A stretch of 64,000 nt of DNA from JBCBDX01 sp039822005 (lineage in GTDB: Bacteria > Pseudomonadota > Alphaproteobacteria > Rhizobiales > Rhizobiaceae). This document shows positions 7,864-16,080 of the stretch, one piece after another (the first letter of the stretch is position 1; every line of letters starts with the position of its first letter). Location: assembly GCA_039822005.1 (NCBI GenBank), contig JBCBMZ010000004.1, positions 186,001 through 250,000 on the forward strand, given 5' to 3'. The position numbers and the translations under genes are program-made. The notes under the pieces were generated by a model. The model ran no database searches. It saw only the letters and a program-made list of their open reading frames with translations, and was not told where the DNA came from.

Positions 7864-8607
7864 ATGGCACGAACACCGCAAAAGAACGTCCTGCGTGAAA
7901 CAGATGATCAAGCTGTTCGACTGGCCAAGACATTGGTGCACGAAGCACGTCATGGTGCCTTGGCCGCCAACAACCATGATGGGCACCCCTCAGTTAGCCG
8001 TGTGCAGATTTCAACCGATACAGACGGTGCGATCGTACTTCTCACTTCATATCTATCGCCGCATACAACAGCGATGATTGAAGAACCAAAGGTTTCGCTC
8101 CTCATTGGAGAACCCGGCAAAGGCGACCCGCTTGCCCATCCGCGCGTGACAGTCTTTGCAAGTGCGGAGAAAATTGACCGGTCAACCGAAGACCATTCAC
8201 GCCTGCGGCTGCGGCACCTGTCACGTCATCCCAAAGCCGAACTTTATGTCGACTTCGGCGACTTTGCTTTTTTCAAGTTAAATATAAAAGGCGCGAGCCT
8301 GAATGGTGGTTTCGGCAAAGCCTTTGCCTTGACCGGCGATGATCTTGCCATGCAGGGCGACTGGGAGGGTTTACAGTCTCTGGAGGCAAGCGCCGTCGAA
8401 CATATGAACGATGACCATGGCGACGCCATTTCCCTCTATTCGGGCCAACCGGACAAAGCTTGGCAGCTAGCAACCATCGACTCAGAAGGGATGACGCTGG
8501 TTGCCGGCGACAGCACAAAACGGGTGTGGTACCCCGAGCCACTCCAACGCGCGGCACAACTGCGCAAAGTGCTGGCCACCATGGCGACAAATGCAAGAGG
8601 CACGTGA
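7864..8607 (+). CDS. HugZ-like FMN split-barrel protein with DUF2470 domain
   Basis: A 247-residue protein with an N-terminal pyridoxamine-phosphate-oxidase-like split barrel (ARHGALAA...PSVSRVQIS, VLLTSYLSPHT, ISLLIGEPG-like stretch, PRVTVFASAEKI) and a C-terminal DUF2470 domain marked by VEHMNDDHGDAISLY. The arrangement matches HugZ-type heme-utilisation proteins and related flavin-binding families; the substrate here is not known. GAGG lies nine bases before the ATG at 7864. The next gene follows after two bases, so the two are probably coupled. Confidence 0.85.
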   Translation: MARTPQKNVLRETDDQAVRLAKTLVHEARHGALAANNHDGHPSVSRVQISTDTDGAIVLLTSYLSPHTTAMIEEPKVSLLIGEPGKGDPLAHPRVTVFASAEKIDRSTEDHSRLRLRHLSRHPKAELYVDFGDFAFFKLNIKGASLNGGFGKAFALTGDDLAMQGDWEGLQSLEASAVEHMNDDHGDAISLYSGQPDKAWQLATIDSEGMTLVAGDSTKRVWYPEPLQRAAQLRKVLATMATNARGT

Positions 8608-8609
8608 CC

Positions 8610-9443
8610 ATGAAAAGCTTGATGGAACGCCATGAAGCCTTCGCAAGACTGCATGACAGCGGGTGCTTTGTCCTCCCAAACCCGTGGGATGTGGGTAGCG
8701 CACGCATCATGGCGGCAAGCGGCGCCAAGGCGCTGGCGACCACCAGCGCCGGACATGCATTTACCCTTGGCAGGACGGATGGCGGCACAGTCACACGCGA
8801 CGAGGCGTTGGCTCACGCGCAGGACATTTTGGCGGCCACGCCACTTCCCGTCTCCGGCGACTTTGAAAATGGTTTTGGCGATACACCCGAAGATGTTGCA
8901 CGCACTGTTCAGCGCGCGGGCGAAATCGGCCTTTCGGGCTGCTCGGTTGAAGATACAATCATGGGCGAAGAACTCGCCGCTTATGATTTCGACTTGGCTA
9001 TTGAGCGGATAAGGGCTGGCGCAGCCGCGGCCAAGGCTCTCAATCGCCCCTTTGTTTTTTGCGCTCGCGCTGACGGTGTTATGAATGGCGTCTACAGCAC
9101 CGAAGCGGCGATCAAGCGGCTGCAAGCTTTTGAAGCGGCGGGCGCAGATTTACTCTATGCGCCCATACCGCCATCGATGGGGGAACTAGAGCGCATCGTC
9201 AAAAGTGTGTCAAAACCGGTAAACGCGCTCATCGCGGGCGACTTCCGACATTTCCAATTGGCCGATTTTGCCGCCATTGGCGTGCGCCGATGCTCCCTTG
9301 GATCAACAATCGCTCGGTTGACGCATCACCATATTGTAAAGGCAGCCTACGCCATGTGCCAGGCCGGCGACTTTACACCGCTCGCTGAAACGGCATCAGG
9401 CGATATGGTCGACCGGCTTTTGCACCTGGGCGCCGATGACTAG
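8610..9443 (+). CDS. Isocitrate lyase/PEP mutase family protein
   Basis: A 277-residue single-domain TIM barrel of the phosphoenolpyruvate-mutase/2-methylisocitrate-lyase superfamily, which makes or breaks C-C or C-P bonds of Mg-bound oxo-acids. Typical segments are LPNPWDVGSAR at the N-terminus, VSGDFENGFGDTPEDV (metal-binding acidic residues) and GCSVEDT. The KKCGH signature of true isocitrate lyases is absent, so this is the broad subgroup annotated as oxaloacetate decarboxylase-like. AAGAGG precedes the start. It overlaps the next gene by eight bases. Confidence 0.85.
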   Translation: MKSLMERHEAFARLHDSGCFVLPNPWDVGSARIMAASGAKALATTSAGHAFTLGRTDGGTVTRDEALAHAQDILAATPLPVSGDFENGFGDTPEDVARTVQRAGEIGLSGCSVEDTIMGEELAAYDFDLAIERIRAGAAAAKALNRPFVFCARADGVMNGVYSTEAAIKRLQAFEAAGADLLYAPIPPSMGELERIVKSVSKPVNALIAGDFRHFQLADFAAIGVRRCSLGSTIARLTHHHIVKAAYAMCQAGDFTPLAETASGDMVDRLLHLGADD

Positions 9444-10233
9444 ACCCACCATTGTAATAGACGATCCGGCAGACCCCCGGATCGCTGACTATGTGAATAT
9501 CCGCGAGCGCGACCTTTTGCGTGACCAAAAGACCTTCATTTGCGAAGGCAAAACGGTCTTGCAGGTTCTCGTGCGACAATCCCGTTTTCCCGTCAAAAGC
9601 CTATTGGTTTTGCAAAACCGGCTTGCGGGCTTGTCCGAGACTGTCCAATTGCTGCCGCCACACATCCCGGTCTACGTTGCGCAACGTGCCGTCATGGACG
9701 CCATCGCCGGTTTTCCTATGCACAGAGGTGTGCTCGCGGCTGCACACAAGTCACAATGCGTGGTATCTGGCTTGGGCAACGGCCCCGTGATCGTCGCAAG
9801 CGCATTGGCCAATCATGACAATGTCGGCGCACTTTTTCGAAACGCAGCAGCCTTTGGAGCCAGCGCCCTGTTCCTCGATGAGCATTGTTGCGACCCGCTT
9901 TATCGTAAAGCCATACGGGTATCCGTTGGCGGGGTGCTAAAAGTACCGTTTCATCATGGTAAGCCGTTACGCACGATCATTACAGAACTGGAAGCAAACG
10001 GTTTTCAACTGGCCGCTCTGGCGACAAATGGGCCCACCATTTTGGCGGACTGGAAACCGTATGACAAAACGGCAATTCTTGTCGGTTCGGAAGGCGATGG
10101 TTTACCAAGTGAAATTCTCTCCAAGGTGACGACGCTGCGCATTCCCATGCATGGTGGGTTTGACAGTTTAAATGTGTCCACAGCAGCCGCAATTGCGTTG
10201 CACCATGTGGCGGCAGGCGACGCAAAACGCTAA
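9436..10233 (+). CDS. TrmH/SpoU family RNA 2'-O-methyltransferase
   Basis: A 265-residue SPOUT-fold methyltransferase. All three SpoU motifs are present: NHDNVGALFRNAAAFGA, VGSEGDGLPSEIL and IPMHGGFDSLNVSTAAAIAL, which form the trefoil-knot SAM site. An N-terminal substrate-binding domain (about residues 1-105) precedes it. The target, rRNA or tRNA, cannot be told from sequence. The ATG overlaps the stop of the upstream gene, and the gene converges on the following coiled-coil gene with a four-base tail overlap. Confidence 0.9.
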   Translation: MTRPTIVIDDPADPRIADYVNIRERDLLRDQKTFICEGKTVLQVLVRQSRFPVKSLLVLQNRLAGLSETVQLLPPHIPVYVAQRAVMDAIAGFPMHRGVLAAAHKSQCVVSGLGNGPVIVASALANHDNVGALFRNAAAFGASALFLDEHCCDPLYRKAIRVSVGGVLKVPFHHGKPLRTIITELEANGFQLAALATNGPTILADWKPYDKTAILVGSEGDGLPSEILSKVTTLRIPMHGGFDSLNVSTAAAIALHHVAAGDAKR

Positions 10234-11498
10234 AGCTTGGGCGAAGGCACGGCCTCGCTTGTGTTTGGCGTCGACGCGGCACGTAGTGCCACGACACGTT
10301 CAGCCAGGCTGAGTGGCCCATCCTTCGTCTTATCACTGCCACCGGCACCAACCAGTTCGATAACTCGCGAGCCATCGCCCTCCAGCAAGGCTGCCATGTG
10401 CAAGACTTGCGCGGCAAGTTGATGCATTTCCTCACGCAACGCGTTGTCGCCTTCAGCCAGGTCTGCGTCCTGCGTTTTGAGCATTTTGGATGTTTGTTTA
10501 TTCGCTTCTTTGGCTTGGTCGAGGTCAGCTTTCGCTTTACCAAGCTCTGCCTCCAACTGACCAATCCGCACCTTCATAGCCTCCAGCGCCGCCTCCGGCT
10601 CGTCACTGGCATCCAGAACAGCTGCAATTCGGTTCACCCGCAATGTCATCTCAGCGACTTCCCCCTCAAGCGTGCGACGTTCGGCTTCCGCATCCTCAGC
10701 ACGGCGCTCCAGCGCATCAATCTCACCAATCTCTGCTGACCGTTCTTCACGTAACCTTGCGATCTCTTTTTCGCGCCGCGACAACTTTTCTTCCAGATCA
10801 CTGGCGCGGGTGATGGACTTCTCCAGCTTTTTGTCCAGCTCGACAGCGCGTTCATGTTCGCTCTTGGCATTAAGCGCAACTTCGGCCAATTCCCGCCTTG
10901 CCTCTCGCGCCTTTTCCTGCTCGTCCCGCCGCTTGTTGCGTTCTTTTTCAACAGTATCACGCAGTTTGACCTCGGCGGCGATCGTCGTGGTCAGTTTCTG
11001 TTCCATCGAAGTCGACTTTTTGACGAACTCATCGCGGGCAAGGGTCGTAAGCTCAAGTTCGGAAACTCGCGCGGCCAAGTCTGCGGAAATGGCCTGCTTC
11101 TCTGCTTCCGAGACATTCAGCGCATCTTCCTTGGCAAGGCGCGCACCCTCAACATCGGCCAGTTTGGCGCGCAATTCTTCAACCAGCTTCTCACGCGTCT
11201 CGGCGGTTTGCTTCAGTGAAACGACATCTTCGTCCAATTCAGCGATACGGCTCGCATGCCTGGCACTCTCGGCTCGCTGCTCTTTGAGCGTGCCCTCGAC
11301 CTTTTGAATGGCGATCGCATGCTCGGCTCGCAGCCGATCCTTGTCTGCCTGAAGTTCATTGACGGTCAACGGCACAGCGCTTTCAATACGCTTCTGCGTC
11401 AGATAGACGGCCCGCCGCCAAAACGCAGGTGCAATCAGCAGGCAAAACAGGAATGCCGAGAATGCACCAAACGCAAAGAGGAATGCTGACTGGATCAA
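10230..11498 (-). CDS. Membrane-anchored coiled-coil protein
   Basis: A 422-residue protein with one N-terminal membrane helix (about residues 4-27, FLFAFGAFSAFLFCLLIAPA), a short conserved juxtamembrane part (FWRRAVYLTQKRIES) and then about 340 residues of continuous coiled-coil rich in E, K, R and A. The C-terminal tail (LAERVVALRA) is less charged. It is a conserved Hyphomicrobiales type of unknown function to my knowledge; the shape suggests a cytoplasmic scaffold fixed to the inner membrane. Confidence 0.8.
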   Translation of the reverse strand: MIQSAFLFAFGAFSAFLFCLLIAPAFWRRAVYLTQKRIESAVPLTVNELQADKDRLRAEHAIAIQKVEGTLKEQRAESARHASRIAELDEDVVSLKQTAETREKLVEELRAKLADVEGARLAKEDALNVSEAEKQAISADLAARVSELELTTLARDEFVKKSTSMEQKLTTTIAAEVKLRDTVEKERNKRRDEQEKAREARRELAEVALNAKSEHERAVELDKKLEKSITRASDLEEKLSRREKEIARLREERSAEIGEIDALERRAEDAEAERRTLEGEVAEMTLRVNRIAAVLDASDEPEAALEAMKVRIGQLEAELGKAKADLDQAKEANKQTSKMLKTQDADLAEGDNALREEMHQLAAQVLHMAALLEGDGSRVIELVGAGGSDKTKDGPLSLAERVVALRAASTPNTSEAVPSPKL

Positions 11499-11612
11499 GT
11501 TGAGTACCGTCGATCAATAAAACGGTATTCATTTGACATGGATCGCTTGGCAAATCCACCGGGCAATGCGATGGCCGCTGTTAAGCGACCACCCCATTTG
11601 TGAAGCGTCAAA

Positions 11613-12206
11613 CTAGAACGGGTTCCAGGTTGGACGCTGGGTCAATTTCAAATAACCAACCGAAACGCCAAGGCGTGCGCCAACGCCGGTTCTGACGGGC
11701 ACGAGCAGCACACTGTTGCGCTTCAACACATTCACGCCGACACCGGCAACAAGATATGCCGAACCGGCAACGCCGCCATAACGTCCATGTAGTCCGTCAA
11801 TGCTGCCCAAATTATAGACCAGCATCATGGTGCGCGCACCCTCACCGCCAAAATCCCAACCGATGGAAGGTCCCTGCCAGAACACCGTATGGTCTCCCGC
11901 ATTTTTTGTGTAAAGAACGCCCTCGCCATAGGTTAGGCCGCCAACAACAGCGCCAGACCCCTCCTGCCCCAAGATGTAGCCGTTCGGCAGTCCATGGGTG
12001 GAGAAAATCTTTTCAATCGCAGTCGCCAAGCCTCCACTGGTGGCACCAAAGAATTTGTGGCCCGCCAAGACGATTTCATTGGCGGTGTATTCGGAATTGA
12101 CCGCCTGTGCTTTTGCGGACGGTGCGTAAGTCAACACAAGTATACAGGCAACCAGCACGGCAACAGCATGGGCCGTCAACGCCCGCGGGGAAAATGAGTG
12201 CTTCAT
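11613..12206 (-). CDS. eipA: DUF1134 periplasmic envelope protein (EipA-like)
   Basis: A 197-residue exported protein whose mature part is a glycine-rich small beta-domain of the DUF1134 family (GHKFFGATSGGLA, FWQGPSIGWDFGGEGAR, RTGVGARLGVSVGYLKLT). The Brucella abortus member EipA has the same size, is periplasmic, is required for envelope integrity and virulence, and is under CtrA control. The start at 12206 has GAGG eight bases upstream. It is divergent from chpT, which fits a role tied to the CtrA cell-cycle programme. Confidence 0.85.
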   Translation of the reverse strand: MKHSFSPRALTAHAVAVLVACILVLTYAPSAKAQAVNSEYTANEIVLAGHKFFGATSGGLATAIEKIFSTHGLPNGYILGQEGSGAVVGGLTYGEGVLYTKNAGDHTVFWQGPSIGWDFGGEGARTMMLVYNLGSIDGLHGRYGGVAGSAYLVAGVGVNVLKRNSVLLVPVRTGVGARLGVSVGYLKLTQRPTWNPF

Positions 12207-12394
12207 TTCAATAACCTCGGTTCTACGCAAAACATCTCACCGGCAATCACGCACGACATTATGTCGATTTGAGATCACCGGCATCGCTGTCTTTTAAATT
12301 ATTCGATCGTGGTTTCCGTTTCATTAAGGATAAGCGGGCACGAGTATTGCCAAGACCACCGCGTTTTCAAATCGCCACTGACCGGAGAAACAAC

Positions 12395-13024
12395 ATGGCC
12401 GAATTCCTTGAACTGGCTCCAGCTGAACTGGGCGCACTTTTGTGCAGCCGTGTATGCCATGATATTATTTCGCCGGTCGGCGCTATTAATAATGGCCTTG
12501 AACTGCTGGCTGAATGCGAAGGTGATGAAGGTGCCATGGACCTGATTACCACCAGCGCAGCCAACGCATCTTCCAGACTTCAGTTTTGCCGCATCGCATA
12601 TGGTGCATCGGGCTCGGCAACCGCAGATATTGATACCGGCGACGCCCAACAGGTAACGGAAGCCTACATGGCCAGCGAAAAGCCGGAGTTCAAATGGACG
12701 GGCACACCGGCGTTAATGCCCAAAAACAGGGTCAAGTTGTTCATGAACCTCATCTTGATCGCCAACGCGAGCATCCCGCGTGGCGGCTCGTTGGACGCGA
12801 CAATTGCTGACAATGCAGGCGCGACGCAATTTACGTTAAAGTCTGCCGGCAGACTGATGCGCGTCCCGCAGAAATTCCAGGATTTCATGGATGGTCGCTT
12901 CGGAGAAGAGGGCGTAGACGCCCACTCTGTGCAGTTTTACTATACGTTGTTGCTGGCACGCGATGTGGGCATGAAAATTGCCATTTCGGTCAGCGAAGAA
13001 GCGATTACCTACACAGCGGCGTGA
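12395..13024 (+). CDS. chpT: Histidine phosphotransferase ChpT
   Basis: A 209-residue phosphotransfer protein that passes phosphate from CckA to CtrA and CpdR. The phosphorylatable histidine is His22 in RVCHDIISPVGAINNGLELL, in a dimerisation-helix bundle, and the rest is a degenerate HATPase-like domain (KLFMNLILIANASIPRGG, FTLKSAGRLMRVP). GGAG lies seven bases before the ATG at 12395. Its location one gene away from ctrA is noteworthy because the two act in the same phosphorelay. Confidence 0.93.
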   Translation: MAEFLELAPAELGALLCSRVCHDIISPVGAINNGLELLAECEGDEGAMDLITTSAANASSRLQFCRIAYGASGSATADIDTGDAQQVTEAYMASEKPEFKWTGTPALMPKNRVKLFMNLILIANASIPRGGSLDATIADNAGATQFTLKSAGRLMRVPQKFQDFMDGRFGEEGVDAHSVQFYYTLLLARDVGMKIAISVSEEAITYTAA

Positions 13025-13134
13025 TTGCGTAAAATACGCGCAAATCCTGACAAATTTGATTTACGCTAACGCTTAAGCTGTTCTCAAACCGTTTGTGGCA
13101 ATCTCTTTTGAAACGATGGTCAAAGGGGAAAACC

Positions 13135-13524
13135 ATGAAACGTTGTTTGATTTTCGACAACGCGCCAATCATTCGCAAGGTCGCGAAGCGCATTCTCACG
13201 AGCGAGGATATGGTGGTCATTGAAGCTGAAAGCGGACGTGACACACTGGCCAAGTCTGAGTTCGACATGGCCGACTATTACATCATCGACGCCGGTGTCC
13301 GAGACATGGAACTCAATGATTTGATCGCCGCCCTGCGCAAGCTGAAGGCCAATGCCAAGCCATTTATCATCGTTTCCATGCACGAGTTGGACTTGATCAC
13401 CATGACGCGCGCCAAACGCGTGGGGGCCAATGACCTGTTGCTCAAACCGTTTGACCGCAAGGTGCTGCTTGAACAATTCAATGTTTTCCGCGGCGCCGCA
13501 GAAGCAAAGGCGCGTGCAGCCTAG
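13135..13524 (+). CDS. Single-domain response regulator receiver
   Basis: A 129-residue CheY-like receiver with no output domain. Asp52 (YYIIDAGVRDM) is the phosphorylation site, Ser81 replaces the usual threonine and Lys104 (LLLKPFD) is conserved. The N-terminal acidic pair is Asp8-Asn9 rather than two acids, which may weaken magnesium binding. AAAGGGG precedes the start. Between chpT and ctrA, on the chpT strand, it is placed to act in or on the CckA-ChpT-CtrA relay, but it is not recognisably CpdR or DivK. Confidence 0.85.
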   Translation: MKRCLIFDNAPIIRKVAKRILTSEDMVVIEAESGRDTLAKSEFDMADYYIIDAGVRDMELNDLIAALRKLKANAKPFIIVSMHELDLITMTRAKRVGANDLLLKPFDRKVLLEQFNVFRGAAEAKARAA

Positions 13525-13556
13525 AACCTGATTAAGCCAATTTGGCCAACAAAAAA

Positions 13557-13588
13557 AACGCCCGGAAAAATCCGGGCGTTTTTTTTAA
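13557..13588. terminator. Bidirectional rho-independent terminator
   Basis: ACGCCCGGA and TCCGGGCGT pair around AAAA, with A tract before and T tract after, so it works in both directions. It separates the converging receiver gene and ctrA. Confidence 0.93.
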
Positions 13589-13606
13589 ATTGAAGAATTG
13601 TTGCGA

Positions 13607-14308
13607 TTACGCGCTTTCAGCGAGCTCTGCGGGGTCGGGATCGCGCAGAACATAACCGCGGCCCCAGACCGTTTCGATGTAATTGATACCACCGGACGCT
13701 GCATCGAGCTTTTTGCGAAGCTTGCAGATGAAGACGTCGATGATCTTCAGTTCGGGCTCGTCCATGCCGCCATAAAGATGATTGAGGAACATTTCTTTGG
13801 TCAGTGTCGTGCCCTTGCGCAGCGAAAGAAGCTCGAGCATTTGGTATTCTTTGCCGGTCAAGTGGACACGCTGACCGCCGACCTCAACCGTTTTCGCGTC
13901 AAGATTGACGATCAAATCGCCGGTTGTGATCACGGACTGTGCATGGCCTTTGGAGCGACGAACGATGGCGTGGATGCGGGCAACCAGCTCGTCCTTATGG
14001 AAAGGCTTGGTCATATAGTCGTCAGCGCCAAAACCCAGACCGCGAACTTTGTCTTCAATGCCAGCCATGCCCGAAAGAATCAGGATCGGGGTCTTGATCT
14101 TGGACAACCGCAATGTGCGCAGCACTTCATAGCCGGACATATCGGGAAGGTTAAGGTCGAGCAATATGATGTCATAATCATAAAGCTTGCCTAGATCGAC
14201 GCCTTCTTCACCAAGGTCAGTCGTGTAAACGTTGAAGCTCTCCGATTTGAGCATCAACTCAATACTTTGGGCGATCGCACTATCGTCTTCGATCAGCAAA
14301 ACACGCAT
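13607..14308 (-). CDS. ctrA: Cell-cycle master regulator CtrA
   Basis: A 233-residue OmpR-class response regulator. The receiver has the acidic pocket (LIEDDS), Asp51 and the lysine in MTKPFHKDEL; the C-terminal winged helix contains GKEYQMLELLSLRKG and the highly conserved MDEPELKIIDVFICKLRKK and GRGYVLRDP. This is CtrA, which controls replication initiation, division, flagella and envelope genes in alphaproteobacteria. Its 395-bp upstream region holds a TTAACCAT half-site and two GANTC sites, in line with autoregulation and CcrM control. Confidence 0.97.
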   Translation of the reverse strand: MRVLLIEDDSAIAQSIELMLKSESFNVYTTDLGEEGVDLGKLYDYDIILLDLNLPDMSGYEVLRTLRLSKIKTPILILSGMAGIEDKVRGLGFGADDYMTKPFHKDELVARIHAIVRRSKGHAQSVITTGDLIVNLDAKTVEVGGQRVHLTGKEYQMLELLSLRKGTTLTKEMFLNHLYGGMDEPELKIIDVFICKLRKKLDAASGGINYIETVWGRGYVLRDPDPAELAESA

Positions 14309-14703
14309 GTTATTCCCCTTGTATAGCCTGAGTTTCGCTCATTATTGCGAACCCCTCAAACCTCTCCGAAGCACCCTGCCAACAAATGGTTAACAAAACC
14401 TGTTTAAGCCTGGCAAGGCTTGAATTTCCATTAAGCATTTTTCTTAATCCATTGAAAAATATTGGTTTTTTTCATCGTCTTTTTGAATCATTTTCTCAAC
14501 AGCCTGCGCTAAGCCACCGCTTTGACTCGACATTTTCACATCCATCGCCCCGAAAAGGACTTGCCGAAAATTTTGCAGTTTACCGCGCCTTAAAGGTTAC
14601 CGCTTATTGTTAACTCCACACGTAAACGAATAGTTACCGCGATGCGGCGTTTACGAGTTCTCGGGCCCGTGTGTTGGGGTCATGTGGTTTTGGAGTATTG
14701 CGT
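14309..14703. promoter_or_regulatory. ctrA/fliJ divergent promoter region
   Basis: This 395-bp gap has no gene. It holds TTAACCAT on the minus strand at 14386-14393, the known CtrA half-site, about 80 bp before ctrA. CcrM methylation sites lie at 14485-14489 (GAATC) and 14524-14528 (GACTC). Several other TTAA words occur, but no pair has the N7 spacing of a full CtrA box. Confidence 0.6.
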
Positions 14704-15093
14704 ATGAGACCGAAAAACAGCCTTATCCGGCTAAAACAATTTCAAGTGACGGAAAAGCACCGTCAGGTGGACCAGCTGGAGACGATGATCTCCGAATTCG
14801 AACGTATGGCTGGTGAATTGGACAATCAGATCCAATCCGAAGAGCGCAAAGCCAAGATTTCGGATATCAATCATTTTGCCTATCCGACATTTGCAAAAGC
14901 CGCCCGTACGCGTCGCGATAATCTGATGAACTCGATCAACGATCTCAAAGTTCAAAAAGAAGCAGCAGAAACGGCACTGCTCGACGCGGAGGCTGAACTT
15001 CAAAAAGCAGAGCGCCTGGAAGTGCGCGAAGCGCGGGGTATTGAAGAGGCCCCGGTTGAACCGGTTGTCGACCGCAGCGCGATGATCGGCTGA
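14704..15093 (+). CDS. fliJ: FliJ-like coiled-coil protein
   Basis: A 129-residue, highly charged coiled-coil protein (RLKQFQVTEKHRQVDQLETM, INDLKVQKEAAETALLDAE). Size, helical pattern and the position opposite ctrA match the FliJ-like gene found at this place in Hyphomicrobiales. FliJ is the flagellar export-apparatus stalk that couples the FliI ATPase to the export gate. No other flagellar gene is in the window, so the name rests on context and low-complexity similarity. GGAG precedes the ATG at 14704. Confidence 0.65.
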   Translation: MRPKNSLIRLKQFQVTEKHRQVDQLETMISEFERMAGELDNQIQSEERKAKISDINHFAYPTFAKAARTRRDNLMNSINDLKVQKEAAETALLDAEAELQKAERLEVREARGIEEAPVEPVVDRSAMIG

Positions 15094-15127
15094 TCCAAAA
15101 CCGCAGTAAGTTGGCGAAAAGAACATT

Positions 15128-15148
15128 GCGACGCCTAATTGGCGTCGC
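15128..15148. terminator. Hairpin after fliJ-like gene
   Basis: GCGACGCC and GGCGTCGC form a perfect 8-bp stem with loop TAATT. No T tract follows, so it may be a terminator aided by other factors or an RNA-stabilising hairpin ahead of the next gene. Confidence 0.45.
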
Positions 15149-15160
15149 TATCTACCGGCC

Positions 15161-15643
15161 ATGCGCTACGCCGTTGCACTTCTAACCTTGACAGCAGCCC
15201 TCTGCCTCCCCTTGGGGTGGGTGCTTCCGCTTTTGCAACTGGAACGGCTTTTCTTCTTCAAGGACACCCCATCCCTGATCGATTTGGTGGCTGGTCTGTG
15301 GAGCCAAGGTGATCTCGGGCTCGCCTCCATCATATTCGTCGTCTCTTTCGTTTTCCCGCTGGCTAAACTGATCGCACTCAAAATACTGTTGGCGATTCCG
15401 CCCGGCCGCAGCGATAAAGCAAAACAAATCGGCTATTGGCTGGCCATTTTTTCCAAATGGTCGATGCTTGACGTGGTGCTAGTGGCAATCGCTATCTTTG
15501 CTGCCAAAACCAGCGGCCTTGCGGCGGCAGTCAGCCAGCCTGGTATCTGGTTTTTTGCCGCGTCGGTTTTTGCAAGTTCACTGGCAGCTCTGCTTGTCGG
15601 CAATATGTCCAAACAAAGCGAACCGCCGCGCGCAGAAATTTAG
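15161..15643 (+). CDS. PqiA/LetA-like membrane protein
   Basis: A 160-residue protein with about four membrane helices. It holds the core of the paraquat-inducible-protein-A domain: LFFFKDTPSLIDLVAGLW, VFPLAKLIAL and FSKWSMLDVVLVA. Family members work with MCE-type proteins in lipid transport between inner and outer membrane. It is a single-domain version with no MCE gene nearby. No strong ribosome-binding site is visible at this start. It overlaps sciP tail to tail by four bases. Confidence 0.85.
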   Translation: MRYAVALLTLTAALCLPLGWVLPLLQLERLFFFKDTPSLIDLVAGLWSQGDLGLASIIFVVSFVFPLAKLIALKILLAIPPGRSDKAKQIGYWLAIFSKWSMLDVVLVAIAIFAAKTSGLAAAVSQPGIWFFAASVFASSLAALLVGNMSKQSEPPRAEI

Positions 15644-15915
15644 TGCCGATATTGCTGGATGCGGGTCGTGCGCAACCCGGCCAAACCATGCTCGTCAATA
15701 GAAGCCTGCCAAGACAGATATTCCTCGACAGTCAAGGTGTAGCGCTCACACGCTTCTTCCAGGCTTAAAAGACCACCACGAACCGCAGCGACAACTTCGG
15801 CCTTGCGACGGATAACCCAACGACGGGTTGACGTTGGTGGAAGATCATTAATTGTCAGCGGCGACCCATCGGGACCAATGACATATTTTACACGCGGTCT
15901 AATCTGATCGGCCAT
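15640..15915 (-). CDS. sciP: CtrA inhibitor SciP (DUF1153)
   Basis: A 91-residue DUF1153 protein. The near-invariant blocks PRVKYVIGPDGSPLTI, TRRWVIRRKAEVVAAVRGG and ACERYTLTVEEYLSWQ, HGLAGLR are all present, forming a helix-turn-helix. In Caulobacter SciP binds CtrA and stops transcription of CtrA-activated genes in G1. Its closeness to ctrA and chpT groups activator, phosphodonor and inhibitor within 3.6 kb. Confidence 0.93.
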   Translation of the reverse strand: MADQIRPRVKYVIGPDGSPLTINDLPPTSTRRWVIRRKAEVVAAVRGGLLSLEEACERYTLTVEEYLSWQASIDEHGLAGLRTTRIQQYRH

Positions 15916-15978
15916 TTTACTCTCTACAACACACGACCTACTATTCCGCCAACTTACCTCGACAGCTTTAAAAAACGG

Positions 15979-15993
15979 CTAAGCCCTCACTAA
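15979..15993. promoter_or_regulatory. Possible degenerate CtrA box upstream of sciP
   Basis: CTAA-N7-CTAA at 15979-15993 has the correct seven-base spacing of a CtrA box (TTAA-N7-TTAA) with one change in each half. It lies 64 bp before the sciP start and about 90 bp before mnmA. Weak support. Confidence 0.25.
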
Positions 15994-16080
15994 GGTTTCG
16001 GTAAGAATTTGCCGCGCCCGCGCGCCGCGCCTCTGGAATAGTAAGCTGACATAATTTATATGCCCTTCTTCGGAGAAAGC

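Noticed and set aside
10672..11307. Serine-rich 211-codon frame
   Set aside because: Serine/arginine-rich mirror of the coiled-coil gene on the opposite strand, a usual shadow of E/K/R-rich coding DNA.
14386..14460. Full CtrA boxes (TTAA-N7-TTAA) in the ctrA promoter
   Set aside because: The TTAA pairs near 14391 and 14431 have spacers of ten and nine bases, not seven.
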